Source: Desulfobacterales bacterium (GTDB lineage Bacteria; Desulfobacterota; Desulfobacteria; Desulfobacterales; UBA5852). Taken from it: a stretch of DNA of 5,442 nt. Positions 1-5,442 of the stretch are shown here, piece by piece. Positions within the stretch are counted from its first letter, which is position 1. Every line of letters begins with the position of its first letter. The stretch is taken from contig JAERRP010000890.1 of assembly GCA_016735415.1 (NCBI GenBank), forward strand, positions 1 to 5,442, read 5' to 3'. Made by a program: the position numbers and the translations under genes. The notes under the pieces were generated by a model. It did no database searches. It worked only from the letters and a program-made list of their open reading frames with translations, and was not told where the DNA came from.

Positions 1-77
1 CGCAAAGATATGCGGGTGGGGGCGATGTCTTCCTTGCCACCCTTAAATCATCGGCGAAGGGATCTCTATCCAGACCC

Positions 78-120
78 AAAAAAAACCCGGCCGCGATCTG
101 CCATGTGATTCGCCAGCCGG
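78..120 (-). terminator. Intrinsic terminator downstream of the fmdB-like gene
   Basis: Read on the minus strand, an imperfect GC-rich hairpin is followed by eight T residues (the A-run at 78-85 on the plus strand). The arms are 87-98 and 107-120: a 5-bp CCGGC/GCCGG base, a small internal mismatch, then GCGA/TCGC and two further pairs closing an 8-nt loop at 99-106. It lies about 70 nt past the stop of the zinc ribbon gene, so it would end the leftward transcript. The plus-strand side has no T-run after the stem, so it looks one-directional. The structure was read by eye and no folding energy was calculated. Confidence 0.7.
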
Positions 121-188
121 ATTCTAAGCCGTTGTTTATTTATCAGAATATCGCCTGCCGTACAATTGGCACCCGGGGGGAAATCAAT

Positions 189-425
189 CTATGGCCCGGG
201 GATGTCGTAGGTCGTGCAGTTGCCGCCCGCACAGGTGCGGGTCTGTTTCCGGGCGCCCGCCCCACGGGTGCCCGTTCCCATGGCAAAGTTGGAGGAACTC
301 ATCACGCGCTCGAAATCTTCGGCGCCACAATGGGGGCATTGGGTTTCCATGGTGTCGTCGGTTCGAACCGCCAGAAATTCAAAAAGCTCCTGGCATTTTA
401 AACAGCGGAATTCGTATATCGGCAT
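189..425 (-). CDS. FmdB family zinc ribbon protein (putative regulatory protein)
   Basis: This encodes a 78-residue protein beginning MPIYEFRC, the typical start of the FmdB/CxxC small zinc ribbon family. Two knuckles, C8xxC11 and C30xxC33, should bind one zinc ion. A glycine-rich tail follows with two more cysteines (C65 and C70), as is common in this family. The name comes from a protein proposed to regulate formamidase/amidase genes in a methylotroph. The general function is unknown, so a metal-binding regulatory role is only inferred. The start is supported by GAGGA at 432-436, six bases before the ATG. The gene follows recN on the same strand after 89 nt, has a promoter-like sequence in that gap, and ends just before a strong terminator. 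No membrane segment or signal peptide is visible, so it should be cytoplasmic. Confidence 0.85.
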   Translation of the reverse strand: MPIYEFRCLKCQELFEFLAVRTDDTMETQCPHCGAEDFERVMSSSNFAMGTGTRGAGARKQTRTCAGGNCTTYDIPGP

Positions 426-457
426 TGGCTTTCCTCATTTTTGGTCTTGTGCCCTTA

Positions 458-485
458 ATTAGGCTTTGGGCCGCCATTTTGTCAA
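458..485 (-). promoter_or_regulatory. Candidate sigma-70-type promoter for the fmdB-like gene
   Basis: On the minus strand a perfect TTGACA (-35, plus positions 480-485) is followed after 16 nt by CCTAAT (-10, 458-463), which matches four of six consensus bases. Transcription would start near 451, giving a leader of about 25 nt before the ATG at 425. It lies in the gap after the recN stop, so the small gene could be expressed independently of recN. The -10 match is weak and no expression evidence is available. Confidence 0.4.
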
Positions 486-514
486 GCCATCTTCCCGGGC
501 ACTTCCGCAAACCG

Positions 515-2215
515 TCAATCACCCCGCAGCATTTCGCGGGCATGATCGCGGGTCTTGGCGGTAATTTTAACGCCACCCAGCATGCGCGCTATTTCCTCGA
601 GGCGGGCCGATTCGTCCAGGGGGGCAATATTCGTAACGGTCCGCCCAGCTTCAACCTGTTTGGTGATTTTAAAATGAGCGTTGCCGAAACGTGCAATCTG
701 GGGCAGGTGGGTGATGCAGATAACCTGATGGTGCCGGGCCAGTGATTTGAGCTTCTGGCCCACGACTTCAGCGATCCCACCGCCGATACCGGCATCCACC
801 TCATCAAATATCACCGTTTCCACGGCGCCGGAATCCGCCAAAATGGCTTTGAGGGCGAGCACCACCCGCGAAAGTTCACCGCCGGAGGCAATGGCGGCCA
901 AGGGTTTGAGGGCCTCGAACTCATTGGGGGAAATGAAAAAAGTGGCGTGATCGTATCCGCGTTCGTCGATTCGCAGACCTTCGTGGGACATCCAGGGCGG
1001 CGTCCGGTCATCCGCCGTCACACCGGTCAGGACCACCTCAAACTGCGTCTGAGTCATCTTGAGTGCGTCCAGTTCCGCAATGATTCTGGCGGCCAGATCC
1101 TGGGCCACTTCCCGGCGCCGTGCCGACAACCGGTCGGCATCCCGCACCAGCAGGGCATGCTGTTTCGATAAAAAGACCTCTTCCGCCTTGATCCGGTCCT
1201 CAAGATTTTCCAGTTCAGCAAGGCTCTGGCAAATCGCCGCCGCCGTCGCCAGGACGCTTTCCAGGGAACCGCCGTATTTGCGCTTGAGGCGGCTGATCAT
1301 GTCCAAACGTTCCTCGACCTCATCGAGCCGGTTTTCGTCGCTTTCCACTCGCTGTAAGTAACGTCGGAGCGTTTCAGTGATGTCTTCCACCTGGTAGCCC
1401 AGTTCGGCCAGTTGGGTACCGGGGGCCTCGAGGGCCTTATCGATGGCGGCGGCCTTTTCCAACTGCCTTTGGATGGCAGCCAATTGATCGACAATGGCGC
1501 CCTCGGCGGCATACAGGCCTTCGACACAGGTTCCCACCGTCTGCAAGAGGGTCTGGGTGTTGCGCAAGCGCCGCCTTTCCTGCTCAAGCGCAGCGTCTTC
1601 TCCGGACTGAAGACCGGCCATTTCGATTTCCTGCCCCTGAAAACGCAGCAGCTCGATCTGCTCGTTCTGGCGGCGTTGCTGTTTTGTCAACGTTTCCAGT
1701 TTTTCCAGATGAGGCCGCATGGCGGTATGCCGTTCGGCAATTGCCGCCCGCATCGGCAGGAGACCACCATACTGGTCCAGAATGTCCAGTTGCAGGTCCT
1801 CCTTGAGGAGCCCCTGATGGGCATGCTGGCTGGAAATACTGGCCAGTTCGGCCGTGACCGTGTTCAGGACCTGCATCGTGGCCATGCCACCATTGAGGTA
1901 GACGCGATGCCGGTCGTTGCGTGAAATCAGTCTTCGGACCAGAAGCCCATCTTCCGGATCATAGCCGTGGGCGCGCATGGTGCGGGCCACGGATGAGGCC
2001 GGGGCGATATCGAAAAAGGCTTCCAGTTCGGCGGTTTCAGCGCCGCTGCGAATGAGTTTGGCTGAGGCCCGGGATCCGAGCAGCAGGTTGACGGCATTGA
2101 TGATAATGGATTTGCCGGCCCCGGTTTCGCCACTCATGACGGTCAGACCGCTTTCCAGCTGGATCCGGAGGTCGTCGATAATGGCAAATTTTTTTATGGA
2201 GAGTTCCCGAAGCAT
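515..2215 (-). CDS. recN: DNA repair protein RecN
   Basis: RecN is an SMC-like ATPase that acts early in recombinational repair of double-strand breaks, binding DNA ends and bridging broken molecules in the cytoplasm. The 566-residue product has the family's usual length and order: MLRELSIKKFAIID at the N-terminus, Walker A GETGAGKS (29-36), SSQHAHQ (128-134) where relatives often have HGQHEHQ, a long Glu/Gln/Arg-rich coiled coil (about 155-390), the ABC signature SGGELSR (444-450), Walker B VIFDEVD with catalytic Glu472, and an H-loop with His503 in ITHLPQ. The frame is intact. The start is chosen because MLRELSIKKFAIID matches the family start. An in-frame ATG 17 codons upstream (2266) has AGGA only 3 nt away, whereas the chosen ATG has no clear ribosome site nearby, so the longer form is possible. 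It lies 90 nt after iorB with no terminator seen, so read-through from the ior operon is plausible. I found no clear LexA-type operator. Confidence 0.95.
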   Translation of the reverse strand: MLRELSIKKFAIIDDLRIQLESGLTVMSGETGAGKSIIINAVNLLLGSRASAKLIRSGAETAELEAFFDIAPASSVARTMRAHGYDPEDGLLVRRLISRNDRHRVYLNGGMATMQVLNTVTAELASISSQHAHQGLLKEDLQLDILDQYGGLLPMRAAIAERHTAMRPHLEKLETLTKQQRRQNEQIELLRFQGQEIEMAGLQSGEDAALEQERRRLRNTQTLLQTVGTCVEGLYAAEGAIVDQLAAIQRQLEKAAAIDKALEAPGTQLAELGYQVEDITETLRRYLQRVESDENRLDEVEERLDMISRLKRKYGGSLESVLATAAAICQSLAELENLEDRIKAEEVFLSKQHALLVRDADRLSARRREVAQDLAARIIAELDALKMTQTQFEVVLTGVTADDRTPPWMSHEGLRIDERGYDHATFFISPNEFEALKPLAAIASGGELSRVVLALKAILADSGAVETVIFDEVDAGIGGGIAEVVGQKLKSLARHHQVICITHLPQIARFGNAHFKITKQVEAGRTVTNIAPLDESARLEEIARMLGGVKITAKTRDHAREMLRGD

Positions 2216-2305
2216 GGCAAAATGGCGTTTTCGGCCCTCCCGTCGAACGGCCGGGGCGCAAGGCATAGTTCCTGGTGTTCGGAAAAGACGGAGCGGCCGG
2301 AGGGG

Positions 2306-2896
2306 CTAACCGGCAGCGGCCTGGAATCCGAGATCGAAAGCTTTCAGGTTGGCCTCGACAAAAGCCTTCTTGGTCCGGGTGCGGACGGCCTCGCGGACTG
2401 TATCGGCGGCCAGCGGCAGCAGGTCGGTCCGGCACAAGGCACCAAGCAGGACGATGTTGAGAGACATGATGTTGCCCGCCACCCGCGCCCGTTCGGCGGC
2501 ATCGAACGCGATCAGGCGATGGGTTTTGGCTCTGACCAAAGACGTAATTTTTTCCAGATCCGGATAGGTGCCCCTGCCGATGGCCACTGTAAACGGCGGC
2601 AGGGGCGCCATGTTGGTAATCACTGTGGTGCGGGCATTGCATTTTTTGAGCGCCCGCAGGGTTTCCGCCGGTTCGAAACCCACCAGCACGTCCGCCTCGC
2701 CGTCGGAGATAATCGTGCTCTCGGCGTCACCGAACACGAGGGCCGACTCCACGACCCCGCCCCGCTGCGCCATACCGTGAATTTCGCTCATGCGAACGGA
2801 GATATCGGCCATCAGGGCCGCTTCTCCGAGGACCTTGGACGCCAGCAGGTTCCCCTGGCCGCCCACGGCCACGATGATCAATCGCATTGGTTTCAT
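2306..2896 (-). CDS. iorB: Indolepyruvate:ferredoxin oxidoreductase, beta subunit
   Basis: This is the gamma-domain type (POR/KOR family) subunit of the oxygen-sensitive enzyme that converts indolepyruvate, and usually other aryl pyruvates, plus CoA and oxidised ferredoxin to aryl-acetyl-CoA, CO2 and reduced ferredoxin. The 196-residue product shows the diagnostic N-terminal pattern: a beta strand, then GGQG (12-15), and SEIHGMAQRGG (37-47), the hallmark of IorB-like proteins that form part of the CoA/TPP site with the alpha subunit. The protein is soluble with no extra domains, and the length is normal. The open frame extends upstream to overlap iorA, but the ATG at 2896 is preceded by AAGGAG (plus 2902-2907) with 5-nt spacing, which fixes the start and leaves a 38-nt gap after iorA. 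Translation with iorA from one transcript is expected, matching a 1:1 heteromer. An assignment to another aryl- or 2-oxoacid-specific IorB paralogue cannot be excluded. Confidence 0.93.
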   Translation of the reverse strand: MKPMRLIIVAVGGQGNLLASKVLGEAALMADISVRMSEIHGMAQRGGVVESALVFGDAESTIISDGEADVLVGFEPAETLRALKKCNARTTVITNMAPLPPFTVAIGRGTYPDLEKITSLVRAKTHRLIAFDAAERARVAGNIMSLNIVLLGALCRTDLLPLAADTVREAVRTRTKKAFVEANLKAFDLGFQAAAG

Positions 2897-2901
2897 ATCC
2901 G

Positions 2902-2907
2902 CTCCTT
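2902..2907 (-). promoter_or_regulatory. Ribosome binding site deciding the iorB start
   Basis: AAGGAG on the minus strand, 5 nt before the ATG at 2896. It selects this start over the upstream in-frame ATGs, which lie inside the 3' end of iorA, and over the ATG three codons downstream. Confidence 0.75.
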
Positions 2908-2934
2908 CTTGGCGCTGACTGCCGCCCGATGATT

Positions 2935-4791
2935 TCAGGCGGTTGGTTTCACAGGACTGATGGCGTTTTCCGGACAGACCTGGGCACATACAGCGCATCC
3001 GGTGCAGATGTCCGGATCGATCCGCACCCGGTCGCCTTCGAGAAAAAACGCCGGGCAGCCGAGGTCGTTGATACAGTCGCGGTGGTTTTGGCAGCGTGCC
3101 GTAATCTGAAAGGGTTTACCGCGCAACTGTTTGAGGGCTTTGGCATACAGTGTACATTTCTCCCTGGCGATAACCACGGAAACGCCCTCAAACAGGACCG
3201 CCTCGCGAATGGCGGCGATGCTCTTTTTCAGGTTGTAGGGTTTGATGGTGGCCACGTGGGCCACTCCCAGGGCCTTGACTATGGCTTCGATCGATATCTG
3301 GCCATAGCCGTCAAGGTTGAGTTCGTTCATATCGACACCCGGGTTGGGCTGGTGTCCAGTCATGGCCGTGGTGCGGTTGTCCAGAATGACCAGGGTGATG
3401 TTGTGGTTGTTGAATACGGCGTTGATCAGCCCGGGAATACCGGAATGGAAAAAGGTGGAATCCCCGATAAAGGATACCACCTTCTGATCGGTAACCTGGG
3501 CAAAACCGCCGGCACTGCCCGTGGAGGCCCCCATGCAGATTACGAAATCCCCCATGGCGAGGGGTGGCAGAAATCCCAGGGTGTAGCATCCGATATCGGA
3601 AGGATGGATGGTGTCCAGGCCTTCCGTGGCCTTCTTGACAGCATAAAAGGTGGCCCGGTGAGAGCAGCCGGCGCACAGGGTAGGCGGCCGGGACGGCATT
3701 TCGGGGACATCGCTGAGATCGGGAATGACCGGTGGGGTATAGGCGACCCCGAAGTAGGTGGCAATGACCCGGCGGACCATGGCCGGATCGAATTCGTAGA
3801 GTCGCGAAAAAAGATCGGCGGCTTTTCCCCGGATGGGAAGCGTCAGGCCTTCCGTCTGCGCAATCGCCTTTACGGCCTCCTCCATGACGGGCTCACCCTC
3901 TTCCACCACGAGGACCTTTTCACAGGCCGCCAGAAAATGCTTCACCATGGTTTGGGGTAAAGGATGCGAAAACCCGATCCGCAGAATTCGTATCCGCGCC
4001 TTGATGGCAAGGTCACGGACCGCATCCGCGGTATAGGCATAGCTCACGCCATTGCAGATGATTCCCCAGGCCCCGCCGCCTTTTTCAAAATTATAGGGGC
4101 TGGTATTGGCCAGTTCTTCAGCCCGTACGATATTTTCCAACAGCCGGGCGTGCAATTGGCGGGAGACGGCCGGCACCGTGACAAAGCGGAATGGATCTTT
4201 CTTGAATCGGCCTTTGGGCTGCGGGGTTTTGATTGCGCCCAACGCCACCACGGCCGTGGAATGGTTGATGCGGGTGGTGGTACGCAGGATGACCGGTTCA
4301 TTCAGTTTTTCAGACAGCTCGAAAGCATAGGGGACCATTTCTTTGGCCTCAGCCACCGAGGACGGCTCCAGCACCGGAAGTCCGGAGAGTTTGCCGTAGT
4401 AACGATTGTCCTGCTCGTTCTGGCTGGAAAACATGTACGGATCATCCGCCGAGATGATGACCAGACCGGCACGGGTACCCACATAGGCCAGGGTCATCAG
4501 GGCGTCGGCCGCGACGTTCAGGCCGACATGCTTCATTATGCACATGGCCCGGACACCCGCGTTGGCCGCCGCCGCGGTCACCTCCAGCGCAACTTTTTCG
4601 TTGGTGCTGTATTCGAAATAAAGATCCGTCTCGTGGGAAATCTGAAACAGATTGAGCGATATCTCCGATGAGGGCGTGCCGGGATAGGTCGATGCAAACG
4701 CCACACCGGCTTCCAGCGCTCCCCGGGCGATGGCTTCGTTTCCGAGCATCAGCATTTTATGCCCCGGATGATCCGTAAGAAGTTTATGCAT
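2935..4791 (-). CDS. iorA: Indolepyruvate:ferredoxin oxidoreductase, alpha subunit
   Basis: This is the large catalytic subunit of IOR. It binds thiamine pyrophosphate and carries ferredoxin-type iron-sulfur clusters that pass electrons to ferredoxin during oxidative decarboxylation of aryl pyruvates. The 618-residue product has the usual order. First is a pyrimidine-binding-like domain with GNEAIARGALEAG (17-29), the YPGTPSSE loop (36-43) and STNEKVALE (62-70). A middle transketolase-C-like domain follows (about 240-330). Next is the TPP pyrophosphate domain with LCAGCSHRA (372-380), SDIGCYTLG (398-406), GDSTFFHSGI (443-452) and NN (461-462), then NRTTAMTGHQPNPG (472-485). The C-terminal ferredoxin domain has a complete C596xxC599xxC602xxxC606P. 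The preceding motif reads C567xxH570xxC573xxxxxC579P, with His where Cys is usual. The start is supported by AAGGA (plus 4798-4802) 6 nt upstream. It is the first gene of the ior block, behind a long, repeat-rich upstream region. Confidence 0.95.
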   Translation of the reverse strand: MHKLLTDHPGHKMLMLGNEAIARGALEAGVAFASTYPGTPSSEISLNLFQISHETDLYFEYSTNEKVALEVTAAAANAGVRAMCIMKHVGLNVAADALMTLAYVGTRAGLVIISADDPYMFSSQNEQDNRYYGKLSGLPVLEPSSVAEAKEMVPYAFELSEKLNEPVILRTTTRINHSTAVVALGAIKTPQPKGRFKKDPFRFVTVPAVSRQLHARLLENIVRAEELANTSPYNFEKGGGAWGIICNGVSYAYTADAVRDLAIKARIRILRIGFSHPLPQTMVKHFLAACEKVLVVEEGEPVMEEAVKAIAQTEGLTLPIRGKAADLFSRLYEFDPAMVRRVIATYFGVAYTPPVIPDLSDVPEMPSRPPTLCAGCSHRATFYAVKKATEGLDTIHPSDIGCYTLGFLPPLAMGDFVICMGASTGSAGGFAQVTDQKVVSFIGDSTFFHSGIPGLINAVFNNHNITLVILDNRTTAMTGHQPNPGVDMNELNLDGYGQISIEAIVKALGVAHVATIKPYNLKKSIAAIREAVLFEGVSVVIAREKCTLYAKALKQLRGKPFQITARCQNHRDCINDLGCPAFFLEGDRVRIDPDICTGCAVCAQVCPENAISPVKPTA

Positions 4792-4797
4792 GGTCCA

Positions 4798-4802
4798 TCC
4801 TT
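4798..4802 (-). promoter_or_regulatory. Ribosome binding site of iorA
   Basis: AAGGA on the minus strand, 6 nt before the ATG at 4791. It supports that start over the in-frame methionines at residues 13 and 15. Confidence 0.65.
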
Positions 4803-4832
4803 CGTTCTGTGGGTTGACACGTAAGCTTCGCC

Positions 4833-4851
4833 CCCGCCCATCTCAGGCGGG
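4833..4851 (-). promoter_or_regulatory. GC-rich hairpin in the putative iorA leader
   Basis: CCCGCC (4833-4838) and GGCGGG (4846-4851) form a perfect 6-bp GC stem with a 7-nt loop, about 40 nt upstream of the iorA start. On the minus strand no T-run follows, so it is not a complete intrinsic terminator for the ior transcript. On the plus strand a short TTTGATT follows, giving at best a weak terminator for rightward transcripts. A role in mRNA stability or translation is only inferred. Confidence 0.4.
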
Positions 4852-4863
4852 TTTGATTGATCC

Positions 4864-4887
4864 ATGGCCGTGACGGGGTTTGGCCAT
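4864..4887 (-). repeat. Inverted repeat in the putative iorA leader
   Basis: ATGGCC (4864-4869) and GGCCAT (4882-4887) form a perfect 6-bp inverted repeat around a 12-nt loop, next to the GC-rich hairpin at 4833-4851. If transcription begins upstream near 4924 or 4984, both would lie in the iorA 5' untranslated leader. The function is unknown. Confidence 0.35.
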
Positions 4888-4930
4888 CTGGCCGGTTGCC
4901 TTTTGGGTGACACGCCGTCAGCGCTAATCG

Positions 4931-4958
4931 TTTACAACAGGCGCAAATGGGCTGTAAA
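4931..4958. promoter_or_regulatory. TTTACA-N16-TGTAAA inverted repeat, possible promoter or operator
   Basis: TTTACA (4931-4936) and TGTAAA (4953-4958) are exact reverse complements with centres 22 nt apart, about two helical turns. Because the pair is symmetric, either strand reads TTTACA (5/6 to a -35), a 16-nt spacer, then TGTAAA (4/6 to a -10). It could therefore be a leftward promoter for iorA with a leader of roughly 130 nt, or a site for a dimeric regulator. A third copy, ACTTTACA, lies at 5010-5017 and matches 4953-4960 as an 8-bp inverted repeat. Confidence 0.35.
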
Positions 4959-4990
4959 GTCCTTTCTAAGGGCAGACGGTGGCATGGAGT

Positions 4991-5018
4991 TTTCTATTTT
5001 GCTCAAAAAACTTTACAA
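4991..5018 (-). promoter_or_regulatory. Candidate iorA promoter in the AT-rich core
   Basis: On the minus strand TTGTAA (plus 5013-5018) is followed after 16 nt by TAGAAA (plus 4991-4996). Each hexamer matches four of six sigma-70 consensus bases. It sits in the most AT-rich part of the region and points toward iorA, which would give a leader of about 190 nt. It competes with the element at 4931-4958 as the ior promoter, and neither is strong. Confidence 0.25.
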
Positions 5019-5049
5019 AAGCATGCGCTTCGTTTAACAAATAGTGTTT

Positions 5050-5075
5050 ATATTCTCATCTATTTTGAGAGATAT
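5050..5075. repeat. AT-rich inverted repeat, operator-like
   Basis: ATATTCTCA (5050-5058) and TGAGAGATAT (5066-5075) are inverted copies, differing by one extra base, around a 7-nt spacer. The inner TCTCA/TGAGA is perfect. The position in the AT-rich core between divergent genes suits a transcription factor site, but I do not recognise the motif. Confidence 0.35.
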
Positions 5076-5271
5076 TTCACAAAGAAATGGGCTGAGATTC
5101 TGATGCCCAGTAGATTATGAAAACATGGGGCCGGCCCGTGGATATGGCGAGGGTTGTACAAATCCCTGATGCGTGAAAGATCGGGGCCGCTCGAGTAAAA
5201 AATCGCTTCGTTGGGGTCTTATAGTGCGCCCCGAATCCATCAACTGAACGTTTGGCAAAAAAGGCCTTGAA

Positions 5272-5400
5272 ATGGAACTGCCCCTGGTGCTGGTGATTGC
5301 CACCCGCAACGCCGGCAAAACAAATGAAATTCGCGCATTGCTCCAGGACTTTCCACTCGACATTCGGAATCTGGATGATTTCGGGCCCATTCAAGAATAA
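5272..5400 (+). pseudogene. rdgB: 5' fragment of RdgB/HAM1 XTP/dITP pyrophosphatase, interrupted
   Basis: RdgB hydrolyses non-canonical purine nucleoside triphosphates (XTP, dITP, ITP) to monophosphates and pyrophosphate, keeping them out of DNA. The reading frame from ATG 5272 gives LVLVIATRNAGKTNEIRALL (5-24). This is the family's N-terminal strand and nucleotide-binding loop, with TxN, the conserved Lys16 and Glu19. LDDFGPIQE (34-42) then matches the usual LDDF..IPE stretch, which in intact proteins runs on into an acidic E-E-D-G segment. Here an in-frame TAA follows at once, so only 42 of roughly 200 residues are present. Neither other plus-strand frame resumes the family sequence before the window ends. 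AAGG (5261-5264) lies 7 nt before the ATG, so the start looks genuine. Insertion of foreign DNA or a rearrangement at about 5397 is the simplest reading. A sequencing error alone would not explain the lack of homology downstream, although only 42 bases are available to judge. Confidence 0.7.
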
Positions 5401-5442
5401 CACACTGACCCGCCACATGAAGGGTGTGCATGGAGTCTATAC
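5398..5442. other. Unassigned sequence after the rdgB break; possible insertion edge
   Basis: From the TAA at 5398 to the window end nothing resembles rdgB in any frame. The segment contains CACAC (5401-5405) and GTGTG (5424-5428) as a short inverted repeat, with ACCC and GGGT inside it. Its TGACCC recalls the sub-terminal repeats of some IS21-like elements, but that is only a resemblance. No transposase can be seen, so a mobile element is not claimed. Confidence 0.25.

Larger units (their letters stand above)
4792..5271. other. Gene-free region between iorA and the rdgB fragment
   Basis: About 480 nt without a credible gene separate the leftward iorA from the rightward rdgB start. The iorA-proximal third is GC-rich with hairpins. 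The middle (about 4985-5120) is markedly AT-rich compared with the coding DNA, as expected for divergent promoters. It holds TTTACA/TGTAAA elements and an inverted repeat, listed separately. Short open frames here have no recognisable protein and conflict with one another. The stretch 5100-5240 contains only a perfect 8-bp palindrome TTGTACAA (5154-5161) and a TATAGT (5220-5225) that could serve as a -10 box for rdgB, though no matching -35 is seen. No tRNA or known riboswitch was recognised. Confidence 0.6.

Noticed and set aside
1..188. Possible gene end or start at the left edge, including the plus-strand frame open through about 400
   Set aside because: The plus frame runs antisense into the FmdB-like gene and through the terminator. 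The plus frame beginning at base 1 stops inside the hairpin (106-108). Neither gives a recognisable protein, so apart from the terminator the stretch is left unassigned.
2887..3960. 357-codon plus-strand open frame
   Set aside because: It lies antisense to iorA, whose domains and motifs are unmistakable. It is a by-product of GC-rich codon usage.
4843..4887. 14-codon leader peptide (MAKPRHGHGSIKPA) ahead of iorA as a possible attenuator
   Set aside because: It has no Trp, Phe or Tyr codons, its best ribosome site is 11 nt away, and no terminator with a T-run follows on the minus strand.
5141..5178. T-arm-like sequence around GGGTTGTACAAATCCC as a possible tRNA remnant
   Set aside because: No acceptor, D or anticodon arm can be built around it, and the loop is not TTC-containing.
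5077..5418. 113-codon open frame on the minus strand across the rdgB start region
   Set aside because: It is antisense to a recognisable RdgB N-terminus with its own ribosome site, runs across the break point, and resembles no family I know.
1..5442. CRISPR array, tRNA or rRNA genes, or a defence island
   Set aside because: No regularly spaced repeats, no cloverleaf or rRNA sequence, and all confident genes are metabolic or DNA maintenance genes.

Overview
The window reads as chromosomal DNA from a GC-rich anaerobic bacterium, most probably a Desulfobacterota (deltaproteobacterial) sulfate reducer or a relative. This is inferred from an oxygen-sensitive ferredoxin-dependent indolepyruvate oxidoreductase beside recN and an fmdB-type zinc ribbon gene, and from the general character of the proteins. 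No rRNA or other taxonomic marker is present, so the placement is an inference.

Layout, right to left on the minus strand: iorA (2935-4791) and iorB (2306-2896) encode the two subunits of indolepyruvate:ferredoxin oxidoreductase. They are 38 nt apart, each has a good Shine-Dalgarno sequence, and they are very likely one transcript. recN (515-2215) follows on the same strand after about 90 nt, with no obvious terminator between. A small CxxC zinc ribbon gene of the FmdB family (189-425) comes next, with its own promoter-like sequence (458-485). A convincing intrinsic terminator (78-120) closes this leftward block. Positions 1-77 hold nothing I can assign.

To the right of iorA lies a long gene-free stretch (4792-5271, about 480 nt). 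It has an AT-rich core, several inverted repeats and TTTACA/TGTAAA elements, and looks like the regulatory region of the leftward ior block and of a rightward gene. That rightward gene is the N-terminus of rdgB (XTP/dITP pyrophosphatase) at 5272. Its family-like sequence stops abruptly after 42 codons at an in-frame TAA (5398-5400). The last 42 bases do not continue the protein in any frame, so the gene appears to be interrupted or rearranged close to the window edge.

Functionally, IorAB would oxidatively decarboxylate aryl pyruvates from Trp, Phe and Tyr transamination to aryl-acetyl-CoA and reduced ferredoxin. RecN and RdgB serve DNA repair and nucleotide-pool cleaning and have no obvious metabolic link to IorAB. 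I see no sign of a wholly new multi-gene system. The points worth a second look are the broken rdgB, a Cys-to-His change in a ferredoxin motif of IorA, and the repeat-rich ior upstream region.
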